Positions 56,198-64,000 of a stretch of DNA of 64,000 bases are shown piece by piece. The stretch is from Pseudobdellovibrionaceae bacterium (GTDB lineage: Bacteria > Bdellovibrionota > Bdellovibrionia > Bdellovibrionales > UBA1609). The first letter of the stretch is position 1. Each line of letters starts with the position of its first letter. The translations under genes and the position numbers were made by a program. A model generated the notes under the pieces. It saw only the letters and a list, made by a program, of their open reading frames with translations. It had not been told where the DNA came from and did not search any database. The stretch lies in contig JABJQG010000059.1 of assembly GCA_018663505.1 (NCBI GenBank), forward strand, positions 1 through 64,000. Direction: 5' to 3'.

Positions 56198-56941
56198 CTA
56201 AAAGTTATAGCTTAAATATAAAGCTGGGATATATTTATTATCAGAATTTTTCAGAATACCTGTGTGGGCAACAGGGCCGTAAATTTTCTTTTTGTATTCT
56301 AGATGCGAGTCGTAAACCTCTTCCCAATTATAATCAATGAAAATTGGTCCTAAGGATACCAGGGTAGAAATACCTGCAAATATTGAAGCATTACCTCCTG
56401 AGGAGGATGCTACTGCGGCTGAAGCTAGAAAGTTAGTAACAAATGAACTCCACGCAAGTCTCTTACCAATAGTGGATGTCTTTCTGAGATGTTCTTCAGA
56501 TATACGTTCTCTTGTTAATTTTTCTTTTTTGTACCTACGTGGAAGCTTTTTTATTTCAGCATACGATTTTTTATAGGGTCTGTACTCACTGACCATATAG
56601 GTTGTTATTGCCAACCAGCCAACGCCAACAATTTGAGCAAATTTAATGGAGTCTAGTTGTTCTTGAGTTTGGGTATTGTCTTCAGGGGTATAACCAGAAG
56701 ATTGTACTCCGGAGACAAGTGTTGCAAGAGCTGATAGTTGCAGTGTCATGTGTTGTTTATACCAGTAGCCATCCATGTTGGCCTCTTTTTTAGCTTCTAT
56801 AGCTAACCTTTCTGAGGCTCGCGGAGTGACCATGAGCTCAGGATAATTTAGGTCTCCATCACTTGTTTTGGCAAAAAGGGTAGGACTAGACAACAAGGTA
56901 AGTAGGGGTAAAAGGTAGAGGAATTTAAAAATGGACTTCAC
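56198..56941 (-). CDS. Exported membrane protein, unknown
   Basis: 247 residues with signal peptide (MKSIFKFLYLLPLLTLLSSP, cleavage near LFAKT). Two further hydrophobic stretches (IVGVGWLAITTYMV and NASIFAGISTLVSLGPIFI) could be membrane helices. Ends in LYLSYNF, an aromatic C-terminus. Basic cluster PRRYKKEKLTRERI in the middle. No family recognised. It is convergent with the motor-like cluster and divergent from the FecR gene at 56999. Confidence 0.6.
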   Translation of the reverse strand: MKSIFKFLYLLPLLTLLSSPTLFAKTSDGDLNYPELMVTPRASERLAIEAKKEANMDGYWYKQHMTLQLSALATLVSGVQSSGYTPEDNTQTQEQLDSIKFAQIVGVGWLAITTYMVSEYRPYKKSYAEIKKLPRRYKKEKLTRERISEEHLRKTSTIGKRLAWSSFVTNFLASAAVASSSGGNASIFAGISTLVSLGPIFIDYNWEEVYDSHLEYKKKIYGPVAHTGILKNSDNKYIPALYLSYNF

Positions 56942-56998
56942 TGTATATCTCCTTGAGCTTAATATCTTATATGTACATATATTTTAAAGGAAAGGTTT

Positions 56999-58015
56999 AT
57001 GATGTCTAGACTAGTTTTAACAATTTTGAGTTTTCAATTGGTGATTATTTCACCGGTTCTGTATGCAAAAACAGCAATAATAACTATGCTAAAGGGAAAG
57101 TCAGAGATTTTTGTTAATCCGTCCTCAGAACCTGTTGGGTCAGGGCCGCATGTTAAATTTAATGGGCTTTATTACAAAATTAAAAAAGCAAAAATTGGGC
57201 GTCGAATAAAATTGAAGCAAGTTGTAAAAACAGGGATAAACTCTCAAATTAAGCTGTCTTTCCCAGATGGGGATACATTTTTTGTTGGTCCGGCCACGGC
57301 ATATAGTTTAGATGTGGATAAGAGCAAAAAGGCCAAGAAGAACTCTAAGGTTATGGATTTACTATACGGAAAAGTACGAGCTGTTATATCGAAAAAAGGA
57401 GCCCTAAAGAGCCTTAAAATTAAAACAAAAACATCGGTAGCTGGAGTGCGTGGTACAGATTTTCACATGGCCTATTTCCCATCAGACGAGCAAACATCAC
57501 TATCTGTTCTTAGAGGAAAGGTTGCCTTTAACTCAAAGGCTTCTAAGGCACCCCCCGTGGAAATTAAGTCTGGTGTAACCGCTCAGGTAAAAGGGAATAT
57601 GCAAAGTGCTAATGATAAGGTAGGTGAGAAACAAGTGGCTGAAGTGAGCATGAAGCCAATAACTAAAAATAAATTAGTGGATATTCAGAAAGTATCCCAG
57701 ATCAACCTGTCGGTAGAGAAAAAAGAAGCTGTAACCATAGAGCTTGCAAAATTAGACAGAGATGTTGTGGCAGAGATAGAGCAACTCAATAAAAAAAGTG
57801 TAGAGATTGTCCTTGATGACATTAAAGTTGAAGATAAGGCTCAATACGATAGTCTAAAGGCCAACTCTAAGTCTTTAAAAAGTATAGATTCTATTAATAC
57901 AGTTGTGGTCAGTCAGCTTTTTAAGAAAGCTCCTGTGGAAAAAAACGTAAAATTAAGTGAGGATGAGTTGGGTCAGTTTGAAGATGTTTATAAAAAATAC
58001 AACAAAGACTACTGA
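56999..58015 (+). CDS. Secreted FecR-domain protein
   Basis: 338 residues; ATG 56999 or 57002, both behind AAAGGAAAGG. Signal peptide SRLVLTILSFQLVIISPVLYA. FecR-like domain about 45-205: VKTGINSQIKLSFPDGDTFF, LYGKVRAVISKKG, and the hallmark TSVAGVRGTDFHMAYF. C-terminal about 210-338 is helical and charged (VDIQKVSQINLSVEKKEAV). Closely similar in design to 14022-15218 but without cysteine-rich ends. No sigma factor or TonB receptor adjacent, so not a classical FecR. Confidence 0.75.
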   Translation: MMSRLVLTILSFQLVIISPVLYAKTAIITMLKGKSEIFVNPSSEPVGSGPHVKFNGLYYKIKKAKIGRRIKLKQVVKTGINSQIKLSFPDGDTFFVGPATAYSLDVDKSKKAKKNSKVMDLLYGKVRAVISKKGALKSLKIKTKTSVAGVRGTDFHMAYFPSDEQTSLSVLRGKVAFNSKASKAPPVEIKSGVTAQVKGNMQSANDKVGEKQVAEVSMKPITKNKLVDIQKVSQINLSVEKKEAVTIELAKLDRDVVAEIEQLNKKSVEIVLDDIKVEDKAQYDSLKANSKSLKSIDSINTVVVSQLFKKAPVEKNVKLSEDELGQFEDVYKKYNKDY

Positions 58016-58051
58016 AATTTATTTCTTAAGTATCACTATTTTCAAATAAAT

Positions 58052-58074
58052 TGTAAATAAAAGTAATATTTACA
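58052..58074. repeat. Perfect 8-bp inverted repeat
   Basis: TGTAAATA-N7-TATTTACA lies in the gap between the FecR gene and the next gene. Possible operator or weak hairpin. Confidence 0.35.
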
Positions 58075-58167
58075 GCCCTAACTAAAATTGTCTTTGGTTG
58101 CCCGGTTATGTGTTAACTAAGTCTAAAGAACTAGTTAAGAACCAACATAATTTCAGGAGGGCGGCCC

Positions 58168-60192
58168 ATGAAATCTATAAAAAAATATTTACCCATAATT
58201 TTGTTTACAACACTGATAACATCACTAAGTGTATCCAATGTATGGAACATGAATCCTGTGGAAAAGCGCATTCCAGGTCTTGGAGATTGTGCCGCTGTAG
58301 GTGACGCAGAAAATGAACAATGCGAAGTGAACATACAAGAGTATTACCTAAAGGATGATCTTTCATTTAACTTAGGCAGTATGAACGGGAAAACTTGGAC
58401 GCTCAATGCTGAAGGCATTGAAACAATGAAAATAGATGGTGTTTTAGAAAATTTTGGACGATTTGAAGTCCAGAAAGATGGCCAAAAAATATTTGTTGTT
58501 AAGGAAAATAACTATTATTTAGGTAGGGATGGTAGTGAGGACGCTGCTTTTGGTATTCGCTTTTTGCCCATTTATGATGAAGCGGACTTTGCGGATAATG
58601 AAGTGACCCAGACCCTTGATGATTACTTAAGAAGCGCAATGGGAATTTCAGCAGAAGATAAATTATTTGCTCCCATTGTATATTACCATCCAGAGTACTT
58701 TGTAGGGGATGTTACAAAACTAGGGCAGAAACATCGTTTTGATGATGGTTTTACCCATATGGGTGCGTATATTGGTAAAAGAAGAACCAGAAATGCTCCC
58801 TATAGATATCATAATAAAAAATGGGAAATCAGAAAAAAATATCCAGCAAACATATACCAAGTGTCTTACGATGGTGTATCTCAGAAGGTATTTAACCAAA
58901 ACCTTCATACAACTTTAAGAATTTTAAACGAAACAAATGGAACAGTCAGATTCTCAAGTTTAGATTACGAAAAAGATTTTTTTGATGGAAATAATCTAAA
59001 AGCGATTTTTGATTTTTACAGAGCATGGCTAGATAATACTTGGATCCGATCACCAGAAGATGGAAGGCCATTTTGGGACATTATAAAATCAGTATATAAA
59101 TATGATACTTATTGTGCCGAACATATCACCATGGTGATTAATGTGGCCCTTAACTTAGTTCAAAGTGAGCAGGGTTATATTGATTTGTTTGGAAAAAACT
59201 CTATGCAGGTGGGCGAACAACAAAAAATGGATGCCACAGGAAGCCCTGTATATATAGTTGATGAAAATGGAGCGGATAAATTGAAGTCAGTCCCTTTTCT
59301 TGATGAATATGGCAAAGAGGTGATCTTATCCACGGGTGATAAGATGATGATCGAAATTAAAGATCCGCAATTAGTAAGTAATACTAAAGGTGGCGAGTAT
59401 TTTTATGCATTAGCTAAGAGAAACTGGAAATTACATATTAGTGACGAAGCATTTAAAGATTCAGAAAACTTCAAAACTTTGTGGCAAAAAATGCAAATTC
59501 ATAAACCTGTGGAGCAAACAAAAGCAGGCTATGGTTTAGCCTGGGCTCCACAAACATTGGCAGATTTAGTATCAGATTTTATGGCACTGTATGGCCGTTT
59601 CGATAAAGTTGGATTTGCTGGATCTGTGGCCATGATTGACGGTTTTGAATTGGAAGTACGAGATCGTTTGAAATCAGTATCAAACTCTGATGATTTCAAA
59701 AAATTAGTAGCTCCCGTTAAACAGCTTCTTGGAAAATATGCAGAAAAAGTAAAAGCGGAAGTGGCATCAAAAGTAGAGGCTATTCAAAAATTAATGGCTA
59801 GTGGCTACTCTCAAGAACAGGCACAAATGGCAGTGGGCCAAATGGTAGCTCAGTCTTACTATACACCTTTTCGCCAAGAGGTACTGCCTTTACTTGAAGT
59901 ACTTAGAAGTCCAGAAAAAATTAAAGAACTGGGAATTGAGTTAGATCAAAGCGATGAGTTCTTTTATTACTCTCCCCCAACTGTACTGAACAGAATCGTA
60001 CAGGGAAATCACAGAAAAAATAAATATGTACAAGTGAGAGTTTTGGGTACAGCTGTAGACAGCTCTGTATTGGAGGAAGCAGAGAAAGAGGGTGTTTCCT
60101 TAGCAAAAAATAGTGTTGAAAGCGAAGATGATGGGTCCACAGAGTGGGAAGATAATCCATTAGAAAACTGGCTCAGTCGCTGGTGGAATTAA
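58168..60192 (+). CDS. Exported 674-residue protein, possible permuted NlpC/P60-like fold
   Basis: Strong RBS (CAGGAGGG). Signal or anchor KKYLPIILFTTLITSLSVSN. Residues about 190-330 have His197 in DGFTHMGAYIGKR and Cys316 in YDTYCAEHITMVINVALNL; His before Cys with H-x-G-x-Y-I-G resembles permuted papain-like (YiiX/LRAT) enzymes. This assignment is tentative. A long helical region about 500-600 (VEAIQKLMASGYSQEQAQMA) follows. The C-terminus is acidic, ending LENWLSRWWN. A good terminator follows. Confidence 0.65.
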   Translation: MKSIKKYLPIILFTTLITSLSVSNVWNMNPVEKRIPGLGDCAAVGDAENEQCEVNIQEYYLKDDLSFNLGSMNGKTWTLNAEGIETMKIDGVLENFGRFEVQKDGQKIFVVKENNYYLGRDGSEDAAFGIRFLPIYDEADFADNEVTQTLDDYLRSAMGISAEDKLFAPIVYYHPEYFVGDVTKLGQKHRFDDGFTHMGAYIGKRRTRNAPYRYHNKKWEIRKKYPANIYQVSYDGVSQKVFNQNLHTTLRILNETNGTVRFSSLDYEKDFFDGNNLKAIFDFYRAWLDNTWIRSPEDGRPFWDIIKSVYKYDTYCAEHITMVINVALNLVQSEQGYIDLFGKNSMQVGEQQKMDATGSPVYIVDENGADKLKSVPFLDEYGKEVILSTGDKMMIEIKDPQLVSNTKGGEYFYALAKRNWKLHISDEAFKDSENFKTLWQKMQIHKPVEQTKAGYGLAWAPQTLADLVSDFMALYGRFDKVGFAGSVAMIDGFELEVRDRLKSVSNSDDFKKLVAPVKQLLGKYAEKVKAEVASKVEAIQKLMASGYSQEQAQMAVGQMVAQSYYTPFRQEVLPLLEVLRSPEKIKELGIELDQSDEFFYYSPPTVLNRIVQGNHRKNKYVQVRVLGTAVDSSVLEEAEKEGVSLAKNSVESEDDGSTEWEDNPLENWLSRWWN

Positions 60193-60222
60193 CTCATTAG
60201 TCGATTCGGGTAATATATAATT

Positions 60223-60257
60223 AAAAAAGCACAGTTTTAGTAAGGTGTGCTTTTTTT
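60223..60257 (+). terminator. Intrinsic terminator
   Basis: AAAAAAGCACA pairs with TGTGCTTTTTT across a short loop, ending in seven T, 31 bases after the stop. Confidence 0.85.
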
Positions 60258-60294
60258 ACTAAATGCTGAATGCATTAAAACTTAGGATATTCAG

Positions 60295-61209
60295 ATGAAA
60301 ATACTTTTTTTTATATTAACACTTTTTGTAGGAGTAAATTTAATGGCAAATGAATTACCAGATATAAGGTCTGAGTGGAACTTTGGAAATACTAAACAAT
60401 CTAGAGATAATTTTGAAAAATTAATAGAAAAATACTCAGTCCATGAAGAGTATATTTTGGAATTAAAAACTCAAATAGCAAGAACTTTAGGACTCGAATC
60501 CCGGTTTGATGAAGCACACAAGTTGCTAGACAAAATTAAACAGTCCTTAAAAAAAGAACATAAAACAGCAACGGCAAGATATTTTATTGAACGAGGGAGG
60601 GTATTTAATTCAGATAATAAGAAAGAAGAGGCAGCAAAAGAGTTTTTCAAAGCCTTTGAAGCATCAAAAGAGATTAATAGCGAGCATCTTATTGTTGATT
60701 CAGCTCACATGCTTGCCATAGCAGTACCAGAATTCAAAGATCAAAAGAAATGGACTGAAATTGCTATAGACGAAGCAAGTAAAGCCAAAGATTCTAAAGT
60801 CAAAGACTGGAAAGGGAGTCTCTTGAATAATTGGGGTTGGTCTTTGTTTGATCAAAAACAATATCAAGAAGCTATGCAGGTTTTTAAGGATGCATTGGCA
60901 TTTCGAGAAACAAAAAATAATGCAGAGGCAATAATAATTGCAAGGTGGTCGATTGCACGAACACATAGGGCATTAAATGAAATTGATAAAGCAATTGAAA
61001 TTCAAATTAGTCTTATAAGAGAATGGGAAAGAATAGGCAAGAAAGATGGCTATGTCTACGAAGAATTGGGAGAGCTATACCTCGTTAAGAAAGACGACAA
61101 AAACCGCAAAAAATACTTCAAAATGGCTTATGATGAATTACTAAAAGATAAGTGGTTTGCAAAAAATGAGAAGAAAAGGCTAGAGCGATTTAAATCTTTG
61201 TCAGAGTAA
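60295..61209 (+). CDS. Exported TPR-repeat protein
   Basis: 304 residues with signal peptide MKILFFILTLFVGVNLMA. The rest is all-helical TPR: RFDEAHKLLDKIKQSLKK, NKKEEAAKEFFKAFEASKE, QYQEAMQVFKDALAFRE, EIDKAIEIQISLIREWERIG, about five units with the small-residue and aromatic pattern. It should act as a periplasmic protein-binding scaffold. Separated from the preceding gene by a terminator, so transcribed separately. Confidence 0.75.
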   Translation: MKILFFILTLFVGVNLMANELPDIRSEWNFGNTKQSRDNFEKLIEKYSVHEEYILELKTQIARTLGLESRFDEAHKLLDKIKQSLKKEHKTATARYFIERGRVFNSDNKKEEAAKEFFKAFEASKEINSEHLIVDSAHMLAIAVPEFKDQKKWTEIAIDEASKAKDSKVKDWKGSLLNNWGWSLFDQKQYQEAMQVFKDALAFRETKNNAEAIIIARWSIARTHRALNEIDKAIEIQISLIREWERIGKKDGYVYEELGELYLVKKDDKNRKKYFKMAYDELLKDKWFAKNEKKRLERFKSLSE

Positions 61210-61341
61210 CATGTAAAATAGAAATTTTTTCTTCAAATCGAGATTTTCTTTTTAATATTTACTATGCTTCAACGTTGTAAATTAAAAATTCAAAAAATTA
61301 TGAAAACCTGGTATCGCTCAAATAAAATACTGATATGGCAC

Positions 61342-61572
61342 TTAAATCGCTACAGACCTCTTTGCGTACTTACGAAAAAGGCTGGTGCTAACTTCAGGGC
61401 CTTCAGCTACCCTTTTTGATGTGATTGTATGAATGTCTTCTATTGCTTCATCTAAAGGGTCTAGGCTTGTGTATTTTTCAATAGAAAAGCACTTTCTTAT
61501 TGAGTATGAGTAATTTGTTTTCATAGCTGTAAAAATTATAAACGATTTTGTAACTTCATTACTTCTTTTCAA
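61342..61572 (-). CDS. Possible small protein of 76 residues
   Basis: Minus-strand frame with TTG start and charged composition (SLDPLDEAIEDIHTITSKRV). It is not a shadow of another gene and lies in an otherwise gene-free stretch (61210-61693). There is only weak ribosome-binding sequence and no family. Uncertain. Confidence 0.3.
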   Translation of the reverse strand: MKRSNEVTKSFIIFTAMKTNYSYSIRKCFSIEKYTSLDPLDEAIEDIHTITSKRVAEGPEVSTSLFRKYAKRSVAI

Positions 61573-61693
61573 TACATCTCTTTTTTTCTAATTTTGTATA
61601 GTTTCATGGTATCGTGTCAGGAATATTAAACAGGTTTGGTATTTAAATTTAGAATCGGCTGTAATTAATTACCGCATCGTACAAGGAGTAATT

Positions 61694-62335
61694 ATGAAAT
61701 TATTTGTTTTAATCATTATATTAATATCCTCTTCCATTTCATTTGCTGAATATGGCAAACCAGATGTAGAAGTTTTAAGTAAAGATGTTGTAGGAAGTGG
61801 GTATATAAATAATATATCCGGAGAGTTGGCTTTCATAGAAACTGGCAGAGGAGAAAGTCACGACAAACGAAATTTGCCAGATTTATTAAAAAAAGTAAGT
61901 CGTGGTGGTTATACTAAATTTGTAGCGTTAAAGGTTCGTAATGGAGTCTATAGAATAAGATACCACGTAACAATTACCACTTTAAACGTAAATAATGAAA
62001 AAGATCGCTATAATTGTGGAATTGTCGGATTTGATCCAGCTTATTCTTTGAAAGGTAAAATTAATGTAGAAGACATATCAGCAACTGATGCTGGTTATGT
62101 ATATGAATCAACACCCTTACTTTCAACCGTCTGTGATCCAAATGATAATAAAACAGTAACTTATAGAAATGTGTTTATTAAGGGCTTTGAGAATTATGAT
62201 GCAGTATTTTTTATTGCAATTCCCACAAAAAAACCTAGAGCTGATGGCACTCAAATTATTAATATCACAAGTATCGAAGTAGATGAGTTGTCTTCACCAT
62301 ATGCTCAACCTAAAGTTATCATAGAATTTCCTTAG
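61694..62335 (+). CDS. Exported protein, unknown function
   Basis: 213 residues, strong RBS AAGGAG. Signal peptide MKLFVLIIILISSSISFA. Mature part looks beta-rich (GVYRIRYHVTITTLNV, TVTYRNVFIKGFENYDAVFF, IINITSIEVDEL), compatible with a single beta-sandwich. Two cysteines (RYNCGIVG, STVCDPND) may bond. No family recognised. Confidence 0.65.
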   Translation: MKLFVLIIILISSSISFAEYGKPDVEVLSKDVVGSGYINNISGELAFIETGRGESHDKRNLPDLLKKVSRGGYTKFVALKVRNGVYRIRYHVTITTLNVNNEKDRYNCGIVGFDPAYSLKGKINVEDISATDAGYVYESTPLLSTVCDPNDNKTVTYRNVFIKGFENYDAVFFIAIPTKKPRADGTQIINITSIEVDELSSPYAQPKVIIEFP

Positions 62336-62697
62336 AAAAGAAGAGTTAGTTTGTTGAACTGCTTGAAGAAAATTTGAAGGTCCTGGTCTAGTGATATTGA
62401 TTATTGGCATAGTTTTTTGTTTCGATGACATTTTCTTAATGACCAGAATTTACATCAAAAAAACATAGATCTCCAGACGGGCCTATTTGAGTAAATAATT
62501 CTACCAAACTCCACTTCCAATAAAGCGGAGTGTTTGCCATGATATGACCTTCTCTTATAATCATTATGCGTGCTAATGCCACAAAGCTCACAAAGGCTTG
62601 AAATATAATTACCTTTTTCAACTGAGTGGGTACTAAAACTTAATTGTTCCCCCTTAGAACTGATCTCTACATCCGGCTAAGTAACTTCCAAAAACAC
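62336..62697. other. Gene-free region
   Basis: A 61-codon minus-strand frame (62436-62621) has only a TTG start and no RBS, so it is not called. Nothing else supported. Confidence 0.3.
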
Positions 62698-62728
62698 AAA
62701 AAAAGGGTTCCCAATGGAAACCCTTTTT
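62698..62728. terminator. Bidirectional intrinsic terminator
   Basis: AAAAAAAGGGTTCC pairs with GGAAACCCTTTTT (one bulged A); A-run and T-run on each side let it act on both strands. Confidence 0.7.
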
Positions 62729-62797
62729 AAATCTAAAAAAACAACTGTGCTCCCCCCTTCGAAAGCACAGCTCCCCCTTCTTAACAGTAGTGGTAAG

Positions 62798-62824
62798 GCT
62801 TAAAAACTCCCCCAAGTTTTAAGC
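62798..62824 (-). terminator. Hairpin just after microprotein gene
   Basis: GCTTAAAAACT pairs with AGTTTTAAGC (one bulge) around a CCCCC loop. It begins 5 bases beyond the stop of the 31-residue frame on the minus strand. A second hairpin, CTGTGCT/AGCACAG, lies at 62745-62770. Confidence 0.45.
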
Positions 62825-62829
62825 TACAC

Positions 62830-62925
62830 CTACACTTGGAAGGTGCCCACAAAGAGTGCCATAAATAACCCAATAAAAATGGCTTGGAAAATTGCAAAAA
62901 GAAAAATCTCTTTTTTGTCTTTCAT
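62830..62925 (-). CDS. 31-residue single-helix membrane peptide
   Basis: ATG with a near-ideal RBS (AGGAG, six bases before). The peptide is MKDKKEIFLFAIFQ, then a hydrophobic helix AIFIGLFMALFVG, then TFQV: charged N-terminus and one membrane-spanning helix, the classical small bioenergetic-subunit design. It precedes two hairpins and a terminator and lies downstream of the heme A synthase gene on the same strand. An oxidase-related role would be positional inference. Too short for routine ORF calling. Confidence 0.6.
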   Translation of the reverse strand: MKDKKEIFLFAIFQAIFIGLFMALFVGTFQV

Positions 62926-62971
62926 TCTTCTCTCCTATGTTTTCCCCCTCCTACTGAATACAATATACGTG

Positions 62972-63025
62972 TGAGTGGTAAAATAATCCACTCAATGGGT
63001 TGACAGTTTTGTAGGCAGTTGTCAA
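62972..63025. promoter_or_regulatory. Two inverted repeats upstream of the microprotein
   Basis: TGAGTGG-N9-CCACTCA (62972-62994) and TTGACA-N14-TGTCAA (63000-63025). Both are perfect and sit 50-100 bases before the minus-strand ATG. Likely operator or promoter elements. Confidence 0.4.
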
Positions 63026-63061
63026 TGGAAGGCTTATGAATTCAACGAGTTAGGGTACTCG

Positions 63062-63208
63062 GTATTTCTGAGTCTCTTGGAGTTTCTAGTTTGAGGTCTC
63101 TTGCACAAAAAGCGAGTTCAGCGCGGAGGCCAAAGGCCGAGCACTGCATGTCTGAGCATTTTTGGGTAAGAGACCTCAAACTAGAAACTCCAAGAGACTC
63201 AGAAATAC
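63062..63208. repeat. Palindromic repeat element, copy 2 (41-bp stem, conserved core)
   Basis: 63062-63102 is the exact reverse complement of 63168-63208 (41 bp). The core contains CAAAAAGCGAGTTC, a GGCC-AAA-GGCC hairpin (63128-63138), then GAGCACTGCATGTCTGAGC and TTTTTGG with one bulged base, as in copy 1. The outer end touches the heme A synthase stop codon (63209-63211). Confidence 0.85.
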
Positions 63209-64000
63209 TTACTTCTGTGGTTTTAGAAATTGAAACCACAAGTTGGTGAGACTAAGTATTAGGAGGAATGCGCCCAATTGGTGCATTGAGGCCCAGTGGA
63301 TTTTTACTTGGGTGAGAAGGGTCATTACTCCAAGTAGAAATTGAAGAATGAACAAACTTATAAAGATATAAACGGATTTTAGTAAACGTGGTGTAGATTT
63401 ATAATCTTTGATATAGGAACTCAAATAAATAACTAAGAGCAATAACAGCCAGGCCGTGGTTCTGTGTACCCATTGGATACCTCCCAGGTCATAAATAAAG
63501 TTTTTATAAAATGGTGTGAGCTCAACCCATTCGAAAGGAGTCCATGCGCCATTCATTTTAGGGAAGGTATTGTAGATCATTCCTGCTTTTAGACCTGCGG
63601 TAAAAGCACCATATATAATTTGGAATATGAGTGTGCAGGAGAGTAAGGAGAGGGTGGTTAGAGGAGCTAAATTTGGTTTCTTAAAACAGTTCCTATTGTC
63701 TGTGTCTAAGTAAATCCAAAAAAGGTAGGCAGATACAAAGAAAGCTAGCCCCAGGTGGGCGGCTAAGCGAAAGTGGCTAACATGTGGGTTGTTAACTAGG
63801 CCACTTTTTACCATATACCAACCTAATAAACCTTGGAGCCCCCCTAGAACAAAACCAATATTAAGTTGTTTTTTTAAGGATGAGCTTAAGTTTCCTTTTA
63901 TATGGAAGTAAATTAAGGGGAGTAGGTAGACCAGTCCAATGAGCCGTCCGAGTAGTCTGTGAAAATACTCCCAGTAGAAGATAGCTTTAAAATCCTGTAA
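63209..64000 (-). CDS. Heme A synthase (COX15/CtaA family), 5' end outside window
   Basis: Converts heme O to heme A for cytochrome oxidase. The frame is open to the window edge, giving 263 codons including the stop; the N-terminus is missing. Family features: FYWEYFHRLLGRLIGLVYLL with its His, GLQGLLGWYMVKSGL, HFRLAAHLGLAFF, GAFTAGLKAGMIYNTFPKMN, IQWVHRTTAW and WASMHQLGAF, that is, the paired heme-ligand histidines in helices of both halves. About six helices are visible. The COX15 rather than Bacillus-CtaA subtype is suggested by WYMVKSGL and GLKAGMIYNTFP. The stop codon abuts palindromic element copy 2. Confidence 0.9.
   Translation of the reverse strand, partial: LQDFKAIFYWEYFHRLLGRLIGLVYLLPLIYFHIKGNLSSSLKKQLNIGFVLGGLQGLLGWYMVKSGLVNNPHVSHFRLAAHLGLAFFVSAYLFWIYLDTDNRNCFKKPNLAPLTTLSLLSCTLIFQIIYGAFTAGLKAGMIYNTFPKMNGAWTPFEWVELTPFYKNFIYDLGGIQWVHRTTAWLLLLLVIYLSSYIKDYKSTPRLLKSVYIFISLFILQFLLGVMTLLTQVKIHWASMHQLGAFLLILSLTNLWFQFLKPQK

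Noticed and set aside
62436-62621. Minus-strand frame of 61 codons starting MKKVIIFQ
   Set aside because: Only a TTG start, no ribosome-binding site, and no recognisable domain.
63042-63239. Minus-strand frame of 65 codons
   Set aside because: It runs through palindromic element copy 2 and the heme A synthase 3' end; its openness is explained by those.
1-64000. CRISPR arrays, rRNA genes and IS transposases
   Set aside because: No regularly spaced direct repeats with spacers, no rRNA sequence and no transposase motifs were seen; the regular repeats present are inside protein genes.

Overview
The window is AT-rich, gene-dense bacterial DNA from a Gram-negative with a two-membrane envelope. 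It encodes many lipoproteins and signal peptides, outer-membrane-type barrels, a type IV pilin with a sigma-54 promoter, ClpA/ClpS, DnaJ before DnaK, a COX15-type heme A synthase and several FecR-domain proteins. The gene mix, the FQNCG-type lipobox and the pilin near dnaJ-dnaK resemble Bdellovibrionota (Bdellovibrio-like predators and relatives). That placement is inferred from gene content and memory of the group; no search was run.

Layout. 1-841: decayed FMN-dependent glutamate synthase. 1-11.3 kb: housekeeping genes, namely a Prc/CtpA protease, clpA and clpS head to head, pilin, a TPR protein, dnaJ and dnaK. 11.3-11.6 kb: a strongly structured non-coding element with a 22-bp closing stem around four hairpins. 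11.7-16.1 kb: an outer-membrane protein, a glycosyltransferase, an ApaH-like phosphatase, a FecR protein, tRNA-His and a two-gene nucleotidyltransferase module. 16.4-19.5 kb: a giant lipoprotein with 33 CxxCH heme motifs. 19.6-22.5 kb: a membrane-fused spermidine-synthase-like protein. 23.0-27.8 kb: a four-gene partner-switching and phosphorelay operon (SpoIIE phosphatase, HATPase, STAS with zinc ribbon, hybrid histidine kinase). 27.8-39.5 kb: large repeat-rich surface proteins (ELWKSDGT repeats, FecR/FN3-like/barrel, GLUG repeats) and a broken Na/Pi cotransporter. 39.5-46.8 kb: ATP-grasp, YHS, DedA, HTTM and PLD-like proteins and a response regulator. 47.1-56.2 kb: a cNMP/HATPase regulator diverging from a cluster encoding a MotB/OmpA-like stator, a MotA/TolQ/ZorA-like channel, a 1337-residue FHA coiled-coil membrane protein and a secreted protein. 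56.2-62.3 kb: FecR, TPR and uncharacterised exported proteins. 62.8-64.0 kb: a 31-residue membrane peptide and the 3' part of a heme A synthase gene running off the window.

Three things stand out. (1) The MotA/MotB-like plus FHA coiled-coil cluster (48.8-56.2 kb) resembles the ZorA/ZorB motor core but has none of the known Zorya effectors, so it may be an undescribed energised envelope machine. (2) Two copies of a palindromic element (45971-46121 and 63062-63208) share a conserved core of about 55 bases, while their 41-42 bp stems are perfectly self-complementary and unrelated in sequence. Both lie just after a gene end in the same orientation. (3) The structured element after dnaK matches no RNA class that I recognise.

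The signalling genes probably form one theme. Two HATPase proteins of the same type (24886-25824 and 47144-48586) belong respectively to a phosphatase/STAS module and to a cNMP-sensing protein divergent from the motor-like cluster. FecR-like domains recur in the exported proteins.
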